A DNA stretch of 64,000 nt, taken from Taeniopygia guttata. Its lineage: Eukaryota; Chordata; Aves; Passeriformes; Estrildidae. A program made the position numbers and the translations under genes. Each line of letters begins with the position of its first letter. The first letter of the stretch is position 1. Under the pieces are notes generated by a model. It was given only the letters and a program-made list of their open reading frames with translations. It searched no databases and was not told the DNA's origin. Positions 37,401 to 46,556 of the stretch are shown in pieces. The DNA lies in assembly GCF_048771995.1 (NCBI RefSeq), contig NC_133030.1, positions 56,266,001 through 56,330,000 on the forward strand, given 5' to 3'.

Positions 37401-37788
37401 AGAAGAATGCATTTCAGTCCACAGTTGAAAGTTGCAGTTAAAGCTGGTGAAATAGTTTGCTGGTAACATCATCACATGGAGAAGGCCAAAGGGATTGACC
37501 AGGAAGCTCTGTTCTGGTATTTACCCTCAAACCTCAGCAGCTGAGAGTTTTAAGTGCACACAGGGCATGTTCAGAATACCTATTCATTGCAAACTGAGAG
37601 TTTCTTAACAAGCTTTTCCTTCAGAAACTCTTATTTATCATTTTATTTTTCATTCTGTCTGAATGCAGGAAAATCAAGAAAGGAAGGAGCAAGCTGCAAA
37701 ATCGGAGAAAAGGAAGAAATGGTTTAAAGGAGAAGATGCAAAGAGGCTAAAGGGAGAGTATGGAAAGTGTAGTACATTTAAGAACTAA
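21938..37788 (+). CDS. INF2-like formin paralog (FH1-FH2 only)
   Basis: This predicted actin-assembly formin is a tandem duplicate of INF2. Twelve exons are seen: 21938-22445, 23732-23874, 24354-24415, 25781-25883, 26578-26663, 27707-27807, 29496-29566, 29667-29774, 30370-30440, 32169-32289, 32989-33153 and 37669-37788. All phases join. From ATG 21947 (A at -3, G at +4) to TAA 37786-37788 the protein is 549 residues: a short proline-rich FH1 at about 87-126, FH2 at about 148-510 and a charged tail to 549. FH2 hallmarks include [35 protein letters not shown] and LLKLTETK. The predicted actin-contact Ile 228 and Lys 377 are kept. Identity to INF2 is 164 of 246 residues over the seven comparable exons. 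No DID, WH2/DAD or CAAX is found. Whether it has upstream exons is open. Intact splice sites and frame argue against a pseudogene. Confidence 0.85.
22933..22950. repeat. (CA)n microsatellite
   Basis: Nine CA dinucleotides in a row lie in the first intron of the INF2-like gene. Confidence 0.9.
23732..23874 (+). CDS. INF2-like paralog, FH2 exon 2
   Basis: This 143-nt exon lies between ctcttccag and gtactt. The split codon gives Gln, then [20 protein letters not shown] and LELLF, matching human INF2 HNSMWASL and VEPDFSSIERLF. It ends in a lysine-rich [11 protein letters not shown]. Confidence 0.88.
24354..24415 (+). CDS. INF2-like paralog, FH2 exon 3 (actin-binding Ile)
   Basis: This 62-nt exon lies between tttttacag and gtaagc and encodes [20 protein letters not shown]. 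The Ile codon of NIFL at 24393-24395 corresponds to the critical FH2 isoleucine (I845 in mDia1), so this contact is kept. Confidence 0.9.
25781..25883 (+). CDS. INF2-like paralog, FH2 exon 4
   Basis: This 103-nt exon lies between cttcttgcag and gtatcc. It encodes [20 protein letters not shown] and then [13 protein letters not shown], close to human CSNEEVAAMIRAGD and [10 protein letters not shown]. Confidence 0.92.
26345..26386. repeat. A-rich low-complexity tract
   Basis: Two poly-A runs are separated by CCC. This may be an A-tail remnant of a retroposon, but no element body is recognised beside it. Confidence 0.7.
26578..26663 (+). CDS. INF2-like paralog, FH2 exon 5
   Basis: This 86-nt exon lies between ctgttag and gtaagc. 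It encodes [20 protein letters not shown] then YLHLLEVP. It aligns with human [28 protein letters not shown]. Confidence 0.9.
27707..27807 (+). CDS. INF2-like paralog, FH2 exon 6
   Basis: This 101-nt exon lies between ctttag and gtaagt. It encodes [20 protein letters not shown] then [12 protein letters not shown]. It is the direct counterpart of INF2 exon 79-179, with the same length and phase. Confidence 0.93.
28049..28190 (-). repeat. CR1 LINE 3' fragment
   Basis: On the plus strand the sequence runs agaatcacagaatt, gttggaaagggcctt, ccaacctccctgccatgggc and cagcctggccttaaacactt, which is the reverse complement of the avian CR1 3' end. Confidence 0.85.
28191..28480 (-). repeat. CR1 LINE 3' fragment, second copy
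   Basis: A second CR1 in the same orientation starts with cacagaatcatttaggttgg and continues through tgggcagttcattccactg and ttcttcctgatttccaacct. It directly abuts the preceding copy, which suggests one insertion into or beside another. Confidence 0.83.
28568..28588. repeat. Poly-T tract
   Basis: About 21 T residues interrupt intron sequence shortly after the CR1 pair. Confidence 0.85.
29496..29566 (+). CDS. INF2-like paralog, FH2 exon 7
   Basis: This 71-nt exon lies between tttag and gtaagt and encodes [20 protein letters not shown] plus NY. It is the best conserved exon between the copies after the GFK exon (21 of 24 identical). Confidence 0.94.
29667..29774 (+). CDS. INF2-like paralog, FH2 exon 8 (actin-binding Lys)
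   Basis: This 108-nt exon lies between ttctag and gtatga and encodes [20 protein letters not shown] then TKANQ. The Lys codon of TETK is at 29730-29732 and is retained. It shares 30 of 36 residues with INF2. Confidence 0.95.
30370..30440 (+). CDS. INF2-like paralog, FH2 exon 9
   Basis: This 71-nt exon lies between aattttag and gtagga and encodes [20 protein letters not shown] plus KAVG. It matches its INF2 counterpart (2657-2727) in length and phase. Confidence 0.92.
30818..30905 (+). repeat. CR1-type LINE 3' tail
   Basis: The run gatggtcctgtgcagggcca, then ggagttggacttgatagtcc, gggtcccttccaattcag and attctgtga matches a common bird CR1 3' end. A second copy with nearly the same wording lies at about 60690-60782. 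Confidence 0.7.
31779..31995 (+). repeat. Diverged CR1/L2-like LINE fragment
   Basis: The text gactataaatagattgggg, aataaaaataggctggaaat and ctcccagggaggtagtgagg resembles the coding end of CR1-like LINEs. It shares layout with the fragment at 45660-45810 (dynamic block order: ataaat, aaact/aaataa, gctggaaat), which supports a common family. Confidence 0.5.
32169..32289 (+). CDS. INF2-like paralog, FH2 exon 10
   Basis: This 121-nt exon lies between cctttcag and gtaggt and encodes [20 protein letters not shown] and on to GKSVQ. It is the most diverged FH2 exon (18 of 40 identical), with GANLKKLLE retained. Confidence 0.9.
32989..33153 (+). CDS. INF2-like paralog, FH2 exon 11
   Basis: This 165-nt exon lies between tgtctcag and gtggtg. 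It contains [18 protein letters not shown] then [19 protein letters not shown]. It forms the end of FH2. Confidence 0.93.
37669..37788 (+). CDS. INF2-like paralog, last exon with stop
   Basis: The acceptor is aatgcag, ending at 37668. The reading is [20 protein letters not shown] and on to GEYGKC, parallel to INF2 exon 4885-4987. At the homologous donor position (37771/37772) the sequence is only A-gtacat. Reading on gives STFKN and TAA at 37786-37788. I call this the terminal exon, because no WH2 exon is found within the next 10 kb. Confidence 0.8.
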   Translation, partial: ENQERKEQAAKSEKRKKWFKGEDAKRLKGEYGKCSTFKN

Positions 37789-40700
37789 TTGTTTTTGTTA
37801 GCCATCTTTTGTTAATTAGAAGGAATTTATCTGTTAACTCTAGCTGATCTGATACAATGAGAGTGACTTAGCCATGGATGATGTAGCTGTCAAGTAGATG
37901 GATAGTGAGACATCAATTACCAATTTTCAAGTGCAAATGAATGTTTGGAAGAAATCATGAGAGGGATTTTAGAAAAAAATACCACTCCCAAGTAGCAAGT
38001 TTCTCTGACTTTGCTCAGAAGTGGAGGATATCCTGCTATTGTTCAGAATAGTTCTTGGGAGACTTTTAGAGTTATAGAAAGCTGCACACACTTGAACTCC
38101 AGCAGCACAGTAGGCAAGTTGTGTCTGGTGTTATTGTTACCACATTATTTGCTTTCTTGTGATCAGAGATCTGATTTCTTAAAGGAGTTATGTCGGAGCT
38201 TAAAGAAGTGTCTATGCTGATTGATGCAGATAAGCACTTGCTGTGCTGGCCCTCCTTGGGTGTGAAGCACGTCCAGTGCTAACATTGGCATGTGTATATT
38301 TTAAATTTTTATTTTGGGACATACTTGGCATCCACTTTTATTGAAGATTACTGCCAATAACATTGTGTTGCAATTCTTGGTTCTTCAGAGCTCCACTGCA
38401 AAGAAGCCATCAGTAAATCTGAGTGGAGTTCATGTAAATTTTATGCTAGATGCTCAACCTTGAAAGACTGCTGTTTTTCTTGTATCTGGTGCCTAAATAG
38501 ATGGCCTCCTTTTACATCCACTTTCACAGTTATTCACTTTTAGAAATACATTTTAAAAATCAATTAAATCCATTGAAAGCTGACAAAAACAAAGTTTTCA
38601 ATATTGTCTTGTCAAGTTCTACCACAAATGTGTTTTACATACTTTGCAATCATAACATAATTAATGTAAAGCTGCAGGTTAAAATTAAAAAAAAAAAAAC
38701 CTTTTTGCTATAAATACGAAAGAGTAACCTAGTATATGATAAAATCAGAAAGTAACATTTATCAGCTGTAAGAATTAAAGGTTTGCTTCAACTCTGTAAA
38801 GAAAAGGAGCACCAAACCAGAAGAACCTTCTGTATTTCCAGGAGACAGTTTAGGCGGAACTGTCATTATTTTTGTTCCTTTGTGAGAAGGTGGATTTAAT
38901 TCTTGGGGAGTATAAACTTGAACGTGAAAGAGCACTTGGAGTCTGAATTATTTTTCAGTACTGATTTTAGAGAACTGTGCATTGCAGTGACAATCAGGAA
39001 CTTTTAAAATCTATTTTTAATCTCAATCAAGATACAGTGACAAAATAAAAGAGGGTATCAGATCTGGCATGGCGGGATGCTGACATCTTAACATTCTTCA
39101 TTCTATGTAAAATGGGGTTTTGGGGGTTTTTGTAGTCATATAATCAGCAAGTGAAGTAATTATTTTCTGAAGAAGGGAATGAAAAGAGTAAATCTGATGA
39201 ACCCCTATCAGCCTGTGCTTACAGGATTGTCAAGGCCTGGTTCCACAAAGAATTAAATAACCCTTTAACTTTGCAGGTACCTCCCTCAGTGCTAGTGCCA
39301 CACAGCACACAGGGCAATCCTGTGCAGGGATCTTTAAAGGTCCCAATCCTGTGATCTCTGAATCTCTGACCTTAAGTCCAGTCACATGCTCTGTCAGTGT
39401 GAATATCTGGTTTGTCCAGTTGTCTGAGAATCATTTCTGTGCAGCTGACAGATCTGCCAGGGACAGCACACAGCAGCTATGTCTCTTAGGGCCAGCAATA
39501 AAGTCAGAAGTCCCCATTGCTGATGTATTTAGAGATTACTAGTGAGGACTTCAGCTGCTGAGAACAAAACTGAGTCAAAAACTGTAAAATTCAAGTGAAG
39601 GGTACTGTTTAGACAACTGAGCAATATCTTACTTGATGGCATATATTGAAAACAGCTTTTCTGTGAATAAGATTTAAGGTAAGATTTCCAAAATACTTTG
39701 GTGACAGGCTCATGCTGATTCCAGGGACTCAGGCATTCTAGGGTTGGGGTTTAACTCCTCTGGACATGTTTACATATATATATATGTTGATTTTATTTTT
39801 TCCCCACACTTCATAGTGAAGCAACTCCCTTGTTTTATTTTCTTCAGCTTCTGTTGCAGCAGCTTTCATTGCTTGGCATTTAAATTCTTCTGGAGAATTC
39901 TATCAGATAATTGCAAGAACTATATTTTATATGTTACTTCAAGAAAAATAACATATATTGTATATATGTTACTACAAGAGAAATAACATCTAGAGGTTTC
40001 TTTAGCTAATCAAGTGGAAAAATTAGCTGCTTCTAATGGAAATTTGGGGATACAGCTAATGACCAGAGTAAGCAACAGAACAAGAACACTAAAGAACAAA
40101 ACATGAAAATATGCATTTAAATATCTGGTAAGAATTTACATATGCCACTGTAATACTGTAACTGCAGCAGAAAATGGAATGTTGTTAAAAGATAAAGAGC
40201 AGGTAAGTTTTGATGAACAGTACAGAAGTTCCAGAGCATAACTGCTATCATTACACATAGAAAACAACTGCAAAAGCAGACTCCTAATTCAATTCCATAT
40301 ATTGACATATCCAGGGTCAAATACAAGAGCTTTCCCCAGGCAAAATTCTTATTGTGTGTTTTTACACAGGATTTACTTGTTTGGCTGTAAGTAACAAGCT
40401 GATATGTCATAAACTGTCATTGACACAAATTGCTCTTGCAATAGCAAAATCATCTAGTCTTCAAGAGCTGGGGAAATCAGCTGATATTCTGCTAACATCT
40501 TACTGGGTCTCTGTTGTATTGATTGAGTTGGCTTTTATAAAGTACGTAATACTGATTTAGAAACTGTATAAGGTATAAGTACAACTCTTCAGTGCAGAGT
40601 TTACAACTGCATTGTATTCTAGGATGTAATCCAGGATGTATTTTACTTTTGTGTATCTTCATTTTAGTAAACAGAGCTAAACAAAAGTACCTGAATTTAT

Positions 40701-41008
40701 GAGGCTTATTAGTTGTAGATTTAAATCACATACTAGCAACTGAGATCCTGAGCAAGTGCTTTTCTTGTGCTGATAGTGAATACAGGAATGGTATTTTTAT
40801 TTTATTTATTTTTTAGTGCAAAATGACAGGATATATTATCTGGATCTTAATCTCCTAAAAATGGTGAATAAATGAGAAAAAAAAAGCTTCTTAATTGCAT
40901 CTGGCAATATAAAACTGCTAAGCAGTTAAATTAATTCCCCATGAGTGCTAGAAAACTGCAAAAATTCTTAAAAAAAAAAATCTTGACCCTGTGCCTGTAA
41001 TCTTGTAC

Positions 41009-41038
41009 ACTCTTGGGTACCACTCTGTACCCAAGAGT
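41009..41038. repeat. Perfect short inverted repeat (hairpin)
   Basis: The arms actcttgggtac and gtacccaagagt are perfectly complementary over 12 bp and enclose the 6-nt loop cactct. The stem is too short for a microRNA precursor. Its origin is unknown. Confidence 0.8.
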
Positions 41039-41383
41039 TCAATGAGTTTACCACATTTTTTTTACCAAGAGACTGGCAGACTTCAGGCCATGTTCTCACA
41101 GGCATCAATGAGCACAACCATATTGCAACGCTCCTTTAATCTCTTCTTGACTATACATCTCTCTTCATAATCTCCACCTCTTTATTGGATGGAAAGATTC
41201 AAGTTGAGCTCATTTCATTGAAATGTGTCTTTAAATCCTTCCACAGGCTTTATGAAATCTTATTTCTGTGTATAATGTTTACTCAAATAGCTGAAATGAT
41301 GTGAAGAAACCTCTACTTTTGGTATCAAAACTAGACTGGTATCAAAACTGGATTATTTGTTGGGCAGAGAGAAAGGAGTTGTG

Positions 41384-41528
41384 CATGTCCCATCCTTGGG
41401 AGTGTTCAAGGCCAAGCAGGATGGGGCTTAGAGCAACCTGGTCTGGTGGTAGGTGTTCCTGCCCATGGCAGAGGGGCTGGAATGAGATGATCTCTAAGGG
41501 CACTTCCAACCCAAACCATTCACCTATT
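41384..41528 (+). repeat. CR1 LINE 3' tail
   Basis: The phrases gggagtgttcaaggccaagc, ggtgttcctgcccatggcag and gctggaatgagatgatctct followed by cacttccaacccaaaccatt give a clear CR1 3' end in plus orientation. Confidence 0.87.
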
Positions 41529-44500
41529 AAAGGTTTCCATCTAGAATGGCAGAGACTAAATAATGTTCACATCTCTAGTCAGCAAAAAGATATCTGAAGC
41601 AGCAATGTCTGTCACATGCCACCTGAAACCCATAAATCCTCAGGCAATCTGGGGTGACAGCCCAAATACAATTTTGTGGGCTATTTTCTCCAGTTTATAC
41701 ATTCAGTGTTCATGAGGGAGCAATCTGGTAGCAAAGTGAGAGCTTACAGCTCAATGGGGGGTACACTCACAGACATGGAAATTATTGCAGGTTTAGGTGG
41801 CAACTGAACAACTTCTTAAATGTTGCTCAACTATTTGATATGGGCATCTAAACAGGTGTACCTCTCAATGTACCTTTGGAGAGTTTGGGTCAAAGTCTCC
41901 AGAAAATCCCCACAACATTGGGACATATACAGTTAGTAAAGTTGGTCTAACTCAAAGCAGTTAATGTTGAATCATTTCTGCCTAAACTCTTCTCAGAAAT
42001 ACCCGAGGACAACAGAAATCCTGAAGTCTAGACAAGCTGCTGCTGTGCTCAAATGTGATCCTTATGAATAGTGCTGGAGCAAAGATGGTCTTATTCACAG
42101 CTTTTGTTTCAAGCTTACTAAAGCTTTACACACCTGTCCATTCTTATCTGATTAGTTTGTTAATCTAATAAAGCATGCAAACACTTTTCATTTCATCCTA
42201 CACACCACAGAGAAAACACATTACCCCTCCCTTGTAATTTGCAGCATGCTTTGCATATTTGCAGGCTGATATCATGTCACCTTTGGTCTCCTTTTTGCTA
42301 GACAAACAGCTTTTCAGCCTAGGGCTTTCCTACTATTTGCATCCCAGGATTTTCCACACCTGTGTTCATGCACTTGTGGATCTCTTCCTGATTTTCTTCA
42401 ACTGGATCTCATTTTCCTCACTGTGCAGTGCTGGATCTCCAGCTGGGCTCAGGTCAGTGAAAGGACTCCTGCCTGCATTTTACAGGTTGTTCTTCCATCT
42501 CAGCAAGACACTTGGCTTCTTCTGCAGCCATGTTAACATTCTGACCCTTATTCAGAGAGGCATCCTGCTCTCCAGCATGATACTTGTTGCTTTCATCTTC
42601 AATCACTTGCACATTCAATAAATACACTTTTTTGCATGCTTCAAGTCTTTCATGGAAACAGAAAATAAAATGGAACCACCTATACTGCCTTTCTGATGTG
42701 TGCTTTATCCAAATAATTAGTTCTTTATTACTATCCAAGTATAGATCTTCATGTGCTTTTGCACCAATTTACTATTTTTATCAGGGCTGTGAATGAACAG
42801 GTGTTTGGTAAAAATGCAGTTCTGAAAAGAAGCAGTATCATTTGGGTTAATTTATTCTGAAGAAAATCTAAAGTGCACTGCTTTAATCATGTGCACGTAT
42901 TTTGCTCTTATTAGTCACCCAGAATAAAAAGCATTGCATTTTTTTATCCGAGAAGGCAAATACTTGATGTTTTTCCTGTGAAATTGCAAAGGTCAAGTGT
43001 TGCCAGATGAATTAGTTTTAATGGAGAAGCTCTGAGGAACAAGGAGCCAATCTGAGACACCAATTCTGATTATGGAGCTAACAGCTCATTCCCTTCTTTA
43101 GCAGTACCCAGTACCAGGTGACTCACAGGGGACAAGGCTGCTGCCTTGCTGTGCCCCTTACAAGTCTCATGGCACTCTGTGTGACCTCACTGTTAATATC
43201 TTACTCAATTTAAAAGTCAAAAATTTGCTTTTAACTGAGCAAAACCTACCTTGGAGGTCTGTTTGGTTTTTTCCATCTCGCACATCAAAATGTATTTAAA
43301 TCCATTGATTTCAGTGGCCTTAAGTTTTCTTTTAACTTGGTGTTAGAAGTGTGGCACTTCATGTCTCACTTCAGGTCATTAACCTGCTTCATATTTTTAC
43401 TATGCTGTTAAATAATTTGAATTTTCATAATGGGAAGTGTTCCCCTGGTTGATTAGTCTGCTTTCAAAGTGTCCAGTATTTTTACATGTAAAACAGTTTA
43501 CAGAAACAGAAGATTTGGCCTTGGTGGCACAAGAAAGAAAATAAAGCTGGAGTTTATGGCCATCTCAGAAGGACAGAGAATGCACCTTTTTGGAAGATTT
43601 ATGAAAGTTATAAATGTATTCTTTGTGGCTGAGGTCTACAAAGACCAAGTAGCAGAAAAGTCTGTCATCTCCTGTCAAAAAAAAACTGGAGTCTGTCCTT
43701 AAGCAGGCCAATATACATGTGATCACATCAGGATGATTTAAAAAAAACAGAGCATAACCAAACCCAACTAAATGCAAGGACAGTAATAACATTAATCTGG
43801 AAAAATATTTGAGTCCTATACTACTAGGTATAAAGTACCATAAAGAAAGAAAAAAAAAAACAAACATGCAAGAATGGCAATGTTAAATGCCATAAAAATA
43901 ATAATAAATAGAACACCAACATCCTCTCTGACTCCAAAATGTAGCTGTAAAAGGCTTCTGCTGCAGAGGAATACCACCAGGAATATGTATTTTTGAAGCA
44001 AAGGATGTTTTTGTATTCTGTCTGTGTGAAGCTGACTCGCAAGTCATCAGTTTTGAGGAGAATTAGAGGAGAATCAGTGAGGGAACTGAGTGATGCTACT
44101 GCCGTATTTCACTGTCCTTGGGGCTCCTGTTTTCAATTTGTAAAAACAACCATAAACACAATGCCTGAAAAATATTTATTCCACAATGAGATGACACATT
44201 TTTTGTTACTTGACAAATTTTGTTATTAAGTTGCAAAAAAACTCTGAAACATGCTGGAATGGCAAGGGAAGCTTTAGAGGAAAATGAAGCCTGGAGGTGA
44301 ATGAAACCAGTGTAAACTACAAAATGGAAAAGCAAAAGCCAAACCAGATCACTCTGGCACTGGCTCCCTTTGACAACTATCAAGACAGATGATATGCAGT
44401 AGTAATGGACTTCATTAAGACATTCAATGTAATGCAGAGTATGGGCTGAGAACAATTACAAGGGCAGCTAAGGAGAAGTCATTAACAATAATTTCTGTTG

Positions 44501-44800
44501 CTCAGCAGGACCAGACTGGCTGCATATGTTTAAGGGGATGACAGACCAGTGCAGAAATGTTTTAGATGAGGTCCACAAACTGTCACTGTGTAGCTGGGAA
44601 GACAAAATGGCCAGGGCTAGGTGTTCCCATATGAGATGGAGCAAATTCAAGCTCAAGTGGTCTGATGTTGGGCAGCTTTAGACTGACTAGTACCAGGGCA
44701 AGAAGCCCAAAGAGTAAAGCCTGTGCTCGAGGAGTTGTGGTGCACATTAGACCACAGGAATCAAATGTCTTAAAAGGATTCACAGTAACTATTCCTGTGT

Positions 44801-45130
44801 TCGGTCTGGCTGAGATGGAATTAATTTTTCCCATAGCAGCCCTCCTAGAGCTGGGCTTTGCACTGGTAGCTGGAAGAGTGTGGACAATACACCAGTGTTT
44901 TGGCTACTGCTGAGCAGTGTTCACACAGCATCAAGTAGAGAATTACATCTTTTTTGGTTTTCCTTTGCTTGTGTACACACGACCTTTGCTTTTGCTTCAG
45001 AAAACTGCCTTTACCATGACCAACAAGGGGTTTTTATCATCTTATTTTCTCTGCCCCCCTTCTGCTGAGGAGGGGAGCAATTGAGCAGCTCAGGAGGCAA
45101 CTGGCTCCAGCCAAGGTCAACGTACCACAC
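44801..45130 (+). mobile_element. Avian endogenous retrovirus LTR remnant (probably ERVL-type, solo)
   Basis: The stretch has the wording of a common bird retroviral LTR: ctggctgagatggaattaat near its start, gttttggctactgctgagca in the middle, and a pyrimidine-rich then gctccagccaaggtcaacgt end. No internal retroviral genes are seen beside it, so it reads as a solo or partial LTR. It is an old, diverged fossil. The exact subfamily and borders need a repeat library. Confidence 0.65.
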
Positions 45131-45659
45131 ATCCTTCAAACTGAAATAATGTTCAAAATAAAGATAAAATTTAAAATTCTACAATGCAAAATTCCAAAAC
45201 CCAAGCTGGAGTCTCATCTCACAGGCCACAATAGATCATACATGGCATCTGGCTGTGAATATATGCATTAAATGACAAGTAGCTGAATTGTTCATGTGAA
45301 GTGTGAATGGCAGAAAGAGTCAGCAGTATTTCTGTGTGTGAGGTACCAGCACTGCAGTGAGGTGTGAGAAAGGAGCTGACTCTCACCACGTATGTGAAAC
45401 TTGTCAAGTCCAGGAATATCTTAGGTGAGATACTTTCATGTGAAAAGAGAAGACTAATTGCCTGGTAGAAGGTAACAGGGAACTTGACATGGAACACAGT
45501 GTACAATGCTCTCTGCCCATATTCGAGAAACATGAGCAAAAATCAGAACAGTTGCAGGGCTGGCAGGTGAGAATGATCAGCAGTTTGAGAGTCTGCCTTG
45601 AGAGAAGAGCAAAAAAACCTTGTCTTTCTGCTGAACAAAACAAAGCTGGAGACTGGATG

Positions 45660-45810
45660 TAATTCTGTCTATAAATAAACACACGGGGAAGGGAAAGGAA
45701 GAAGTATTTAAACTAAATGGCAACATCAGCATAGAACATATGGATATAAATCAGCCAGAAGGCTGGAAATTAGCAGAGGTTCTAATTAGAACAGCTCTGG
45801 AACTTATTCA
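45660..45810 (+). repeat. Diverged CR1/L2-like LINE fragment
   Basis: The sequence ctgtctataaataaacacac, aagtatttaaactaaatggc and gaaggctggaaattag resembles the end of old CR1/L2-like LINE coding sequence and parallels the fragment at 31779-31995. The borders are approximate. Confidence 0.5.
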
Positions 45811-46512
45811 ATAGGAACTGCAAGGTACGGTGTGATTTCACTGACTGCAGAAGCCAGAGAACTAGGCTCAAACATCAGGAGTTCCCTTCCTGTCTTCCAC
45901 ATTTATTACCTCCACTGTTTCCTGCTATACTCAGCTGGAGCATACACACTGTTAAATCTTCTCTACCTCTTTTTCCTAGGAGAAATGCTGCAAATGCTAG
46001 AATTGAAGTAAAGCAAATATCTTCCCTTTTTGCCATCATGAATCCCTACAAGGTGCTGGAGTATGGATTATGACCTACACATGCATATACATAAACATCC
46101 ACATTTGTCTGTGGGAATGGGTAGAATTTTACCTGCACACATACAAGGCACAAACATGCATGTTTGAAGTGGGCTGTACACACTGGGTATTTTTATTTCT
46201 CAGGAGTTTATTACAGTATTCCAATGGTTTATTTTCATCCTTCTTCCAGGGTAATAGGTTGTGGAACTACCCTCCTGTATTTTGACCACTGCACAAACTA
46301 TGTGCTTGTGTAATCTCATAAATATCACAGCATCTCATCTGAGTCAGAGTGTAAGAGAGGGAATGTGTCACTGGAAAATGCTGAATTTCTGTCCCTTACT
46401 CTCTTGGTAGGGATCACACGCACGCAATTGCCAGGAGGAGCATGGGAGCAGCAGCTGGTGCAGTTCCCCCTGCACTGAAGCTGCAGCCTGGTATGTTCTG
46501 TTTTGCCTCTGC

Positions 46513-46516
<4 letters not shown>

Positions 46517-46553
<37 letters not shown>
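46517..46553. repeat. (GT)n microsatellite
   Basis: About 18 GT dinucleotides form a continuous run, a likely polymorphic marker and potential Z-DNA former about 2 kb upstream of ADSS1. Confidence 0.93.

Positions 46554-46556
<3 letters not shown>

Larger units (their letters stand above)
22446..37668 (+). other. Introns of the INF2-like paralog
   Basis: Content of the introns: a (CA)n run at 22933-22950; a small hydrophobic open frame at 23334-23474; A-rich sequence at 26345-26386; two minus-strand CR1 pieces at 28049-28480; a T-run at 28568-28588; a CR1 tail at about 30818-30905; and a diverged LINE piece at about 31779-31995. The last intron (33154-37668, 4.5 kb) is far longer than its INF2 counterpart (0.7 kb), and I recognise nothing in it. 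Confidence 0.7.
37789..46500. other. Intergenic region between the INF2-like gene and ADSS1
   Basis: No gene is recognised. The region contains a weak AATAAA candidate at 39044-39049 for the INF2-like transcript, a TA-rich run near 39772-39785, a 12-bp hairpin at 41009-41038, a CR1 tail at 41384-41528, an LTR remnant at 44801-45130 and a diverged LINE piece at 45660-45810. Open frames here are short and show no family likeness. Confidence 0.6.

Noticed and set aside
41009-41038. Hairpin as a microRNA gene
   Set aside because: The perfect stem is only 12 bp with a 6-nt loop and the flanks do not pair, far below a pre-miRNA of about 60-70 nt.
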